Assembly: GCA_018064565.1 (NCBI GenBank)
Contig: JAGHVA010000141.1
Location: forward strand, 1-6,852
Direction: 5' to 3'
DNA from: Candidatus Colimorpha onthohippi
Lineage (GTDB): Bacteria; Bacteroidota; Bacteroidia; Bacteroidales; P3
DNA length: 6,852 nucleotides
In this document: piece by piece, positions 6,011-6,852 of the stretch
How the letters are laid out: every line of letters starts with the position of its first letter
Numbering within the stretch: the stretch's first letter is position 1
Translations under genes and position numbers: made by a program
The notes under the pieces: model-generated
What the model was told of the DNA's origin: nothing
Seen by the model: only the letters and a program-made list of their open reading frames with translations
Database searches by the model: none

Positions 6011-6721
6011 CTATTCGATAACGGTGATTTTCATTTTGATGTCTTTGAGGGGTCTGTCCATCCGATCTTTTTGCACGTTGGCAATGGTATCAATGATTTC
6101 TAAACCTTCTACGACTTGGCCAAATACAGTGTAGTCGCCATCAAGAAATGGTGTTCCACCCTCGGTACGATACACTTCTTTTTGCTCCTCGGTAAGTATC
6201 TTCCCCATACGCTGTTGGAGAGCCATAAACCCCTGGTCGTCCCATTTGTTGCCTTGCACAATATAGAATTGGGTTGCAGATGAGGCTTTTTGTGGGTTTA
6301 CTTGGTCTCCCTGGCGCGCAGCAGCTAAAGCACCTCTGCGGTGGTATAGATCGTTGCGAAATTCTGCTGGTATGGTATATCCTAAATTCCCGCTACCTAA
6401 TGGCATGCCTGCAGGTGCGTTCTTGGAGTTAGGGTCTCCTCCTTGTATCATGAAGTCTTTGATGACGCGATGAAACAGCAAACCATCATAAAACCCTTCC
6501 CGAACCAATTTCAGAAAGTTCTTTTTGTGTTGAGGCGTCTCATTATATAATTCTGCGATCATCACTCCATAGTCGGTCTCTATGGCTACCCGTGTGCGTG
6601 CATCACCTTTTGCTGTTTTGGTTTCCTGTGTATTCATTGCTTGATTGTCAGTTTGTTGTGCGCATGAGCACAGTGCTATTGCGCAAAAAAAGATTGCAAA
6701 ATATATTTTTTTTATTCTCAT
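6011..6721 (-). CDS. Cyclophilin-type peptidyl-prolyl cis-trans isomerase, predicted lipoprotein
   Basis: The 236-residue protein carries a lipoprotein signal: a hydrophobic run at 6-17 and lipobox L17-C18-S19-C20, so Cys20 is probably lipidated and the enzyme anchored in the envelope. A polar linker to about 43 leads to the cyclophilin domain (PF00160). It includes YGVMIAELYNETP (51-63), FHRVI (83-88, catalytic Arg85), MIQGGDP (91-97, Gln93), RRGALAAAR (128-136), ATQFYIV (149-155) and FLDGDYTVFGQVVEG (192-206). Compared with human cyclophilin A, the Trp of WLDG is Phe192 and the His before VVFG is Tyr198, which predicts weak cyclosporin binding. About 35 extra residues (156-190), partly charged and helical, lie between the FYIV strand and FLDG; I recall similar insertions in Bacteroidota relatives. 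It probably assists folding of exported proteins. pheS starts 5 bases after its stop. Confidence 0.93.
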   Translation of the reverse strand: MRIKKIYFAIFFCAIALCSCAQQTDNQAMNTQETKTAKGDARTRVAIETDYGVMIAELYNETPQHKKNFLKLVREGFYDGLLFHRVIKDFMIQGGDPNSKNAPAGMPLGSGNLGYTIPAEFRNDLYHRRGALAAARQGDQVNPQKASSATQFYIVQGNKWDDQGFMALQQRMGKILTEEQKEVYRTEGGTPFLDGDYTVFGQVVEGLEIIDTIANVQKDRMDRPLKDIKMKITVIE

Positions 6722-6736
6722 ACCATTAAAATTTGT

Positions 6737-6744
6737 TACTTTTG
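6737..6744 (+). promoter_or_regulatory. -7 element of a plus-strand promoter for the gene at 6801
   Basis: TACTTTTG matches TAnnTTTG exactly and is followed by GCA. The -33 region (about 6711-6717) is only TTTATTC, a poor match. The predicted start near 6751 would give a leader of about 50 bases. Confidence 0.55.
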
Positions 6745-6750
6745 CAACTG

Positions 6751-6782
6751 CAAAAATAGTCTAAAATATTCATATAATCGAA
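6751..6782 (-). promoter_or_regulatory. Minus-strand promoter for the cyclophilin-pheS transcript
   Basis: The -7 element TATTTTTG (6758 down to 6751) matches TAnnTTTG exactly. TTCG at 6782-6779, 20 bases upstream, is a one-mismatch -33. The predicted start near 6744 gives a leader of about 23 bases before ATG 6721. Its -7 element faces the plus-strand one across 6 bases. Confidence 0.65.
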
Positions 6783-6800
6783 AAAAATAAAATAAAACTT

Positions 6801-6852
6801 ATGAAAAAGACCTTTGTAGCATTTGCTTTCGCTGTGTTAATTAGTGCATTAT
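6801..6852 (+). CDS. Start of an exported protein gene, truncated by the window edge
   Basis: ATG 6801 opens a frame that stays open to the edge (17 codons, MKKTFVAFAFAVLISAL). Two lysines followed by a hydrophobic run are a typical signal-peptide start. It is preceded by the A-rich stretch 6781-6798 usual for Bacteroidota starts and by a -7 element at 6737-6744. Nothing of the mature protein is visible, so no function can be proposed. Confidence 0.65.
   Translation, partial: MKKTFVAFAFAVLISAL

Noticed and set aside
5392..6021. Plus-strand open frame of 209 codons opposite pheS
   Set aside because: It lies wholly antisense to an unmistakable pheS, has a Ser/Cys-rich low-complexity composition, and has no promoter or leader of its own.

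Overview
The window looks like chromosomal DNA of a Bacteroidota bacterium, most likely Bacteroidales; the genus cannot be fixed from sequence alone. The evidence is fourfold. Several upstream regions carry the Bacteroidota-type promoter (-7 TAnnTTTG with -33 TTTG about 19-20 bases upstream). Start codons sit in A-rich leaders without clear Shine-Dalgarno sequences. PheS has a four-cysteine insertion that I recall from Bacteroidota-type PheS. The cyclophilin is a lipoprotein with an insertion that I also recall from Bacteroidota relatives. I see no tRNA, rRNA, insertion sequence, CRISPR array or phage gene, and no gene-free stretch longer than about 220 bases.

Left part (1-2320), all on the minus strand. 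From right to left it holds a complete expression unit for an unrecognised 44-residue basic protein (promoter 2286-2317, structured leader, CDS 2041-2175, bidirectional terminator 1980-2023). Next is an outer-membrane protein built from two similar beta-barrel halves (690-1823), with two inverted repeats in its upstream region. Last is the first 162 codons of a zinc-ribbon plus formylglycine-generating-enzyme-like protein (1-487), running off the left edge, with a clean promoter at 512-544. In the 488-689 gap I see only that promoter.

Middle (2393-4518), plus strand: lemA, a TPM-domain membrane protein and radC, spaced 20 and 36 bases apart with no terminator between them, so probably one transcript. 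LemA and TPM-domain proteins are a recurrent envelope pair; radC is probably only a fellow traveller.

Right part (4515-6721), minus strand: a lipoprotein cyclophilin-type peptidyl-prolyl isomerase, pheS 5 bases after it, a hairpin with a T-rich tail, then folB. folB and radC converge and their stop codons overlap in one GTTAAC palindrome. Upstream of the cyclophilin, two divergent -7 elements face each other across 6 bases; the plus-strand one probably drives a gene beginning at 6801, of which only 17 codons of an apparent signal peptide are visible.

Most of the window is housekeeping or common envelope genes. The least explained element is the 44-residue protein with its own promoter, hairpin leader and terminator. 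I do not see convincing evidence of a new multi-gene system.
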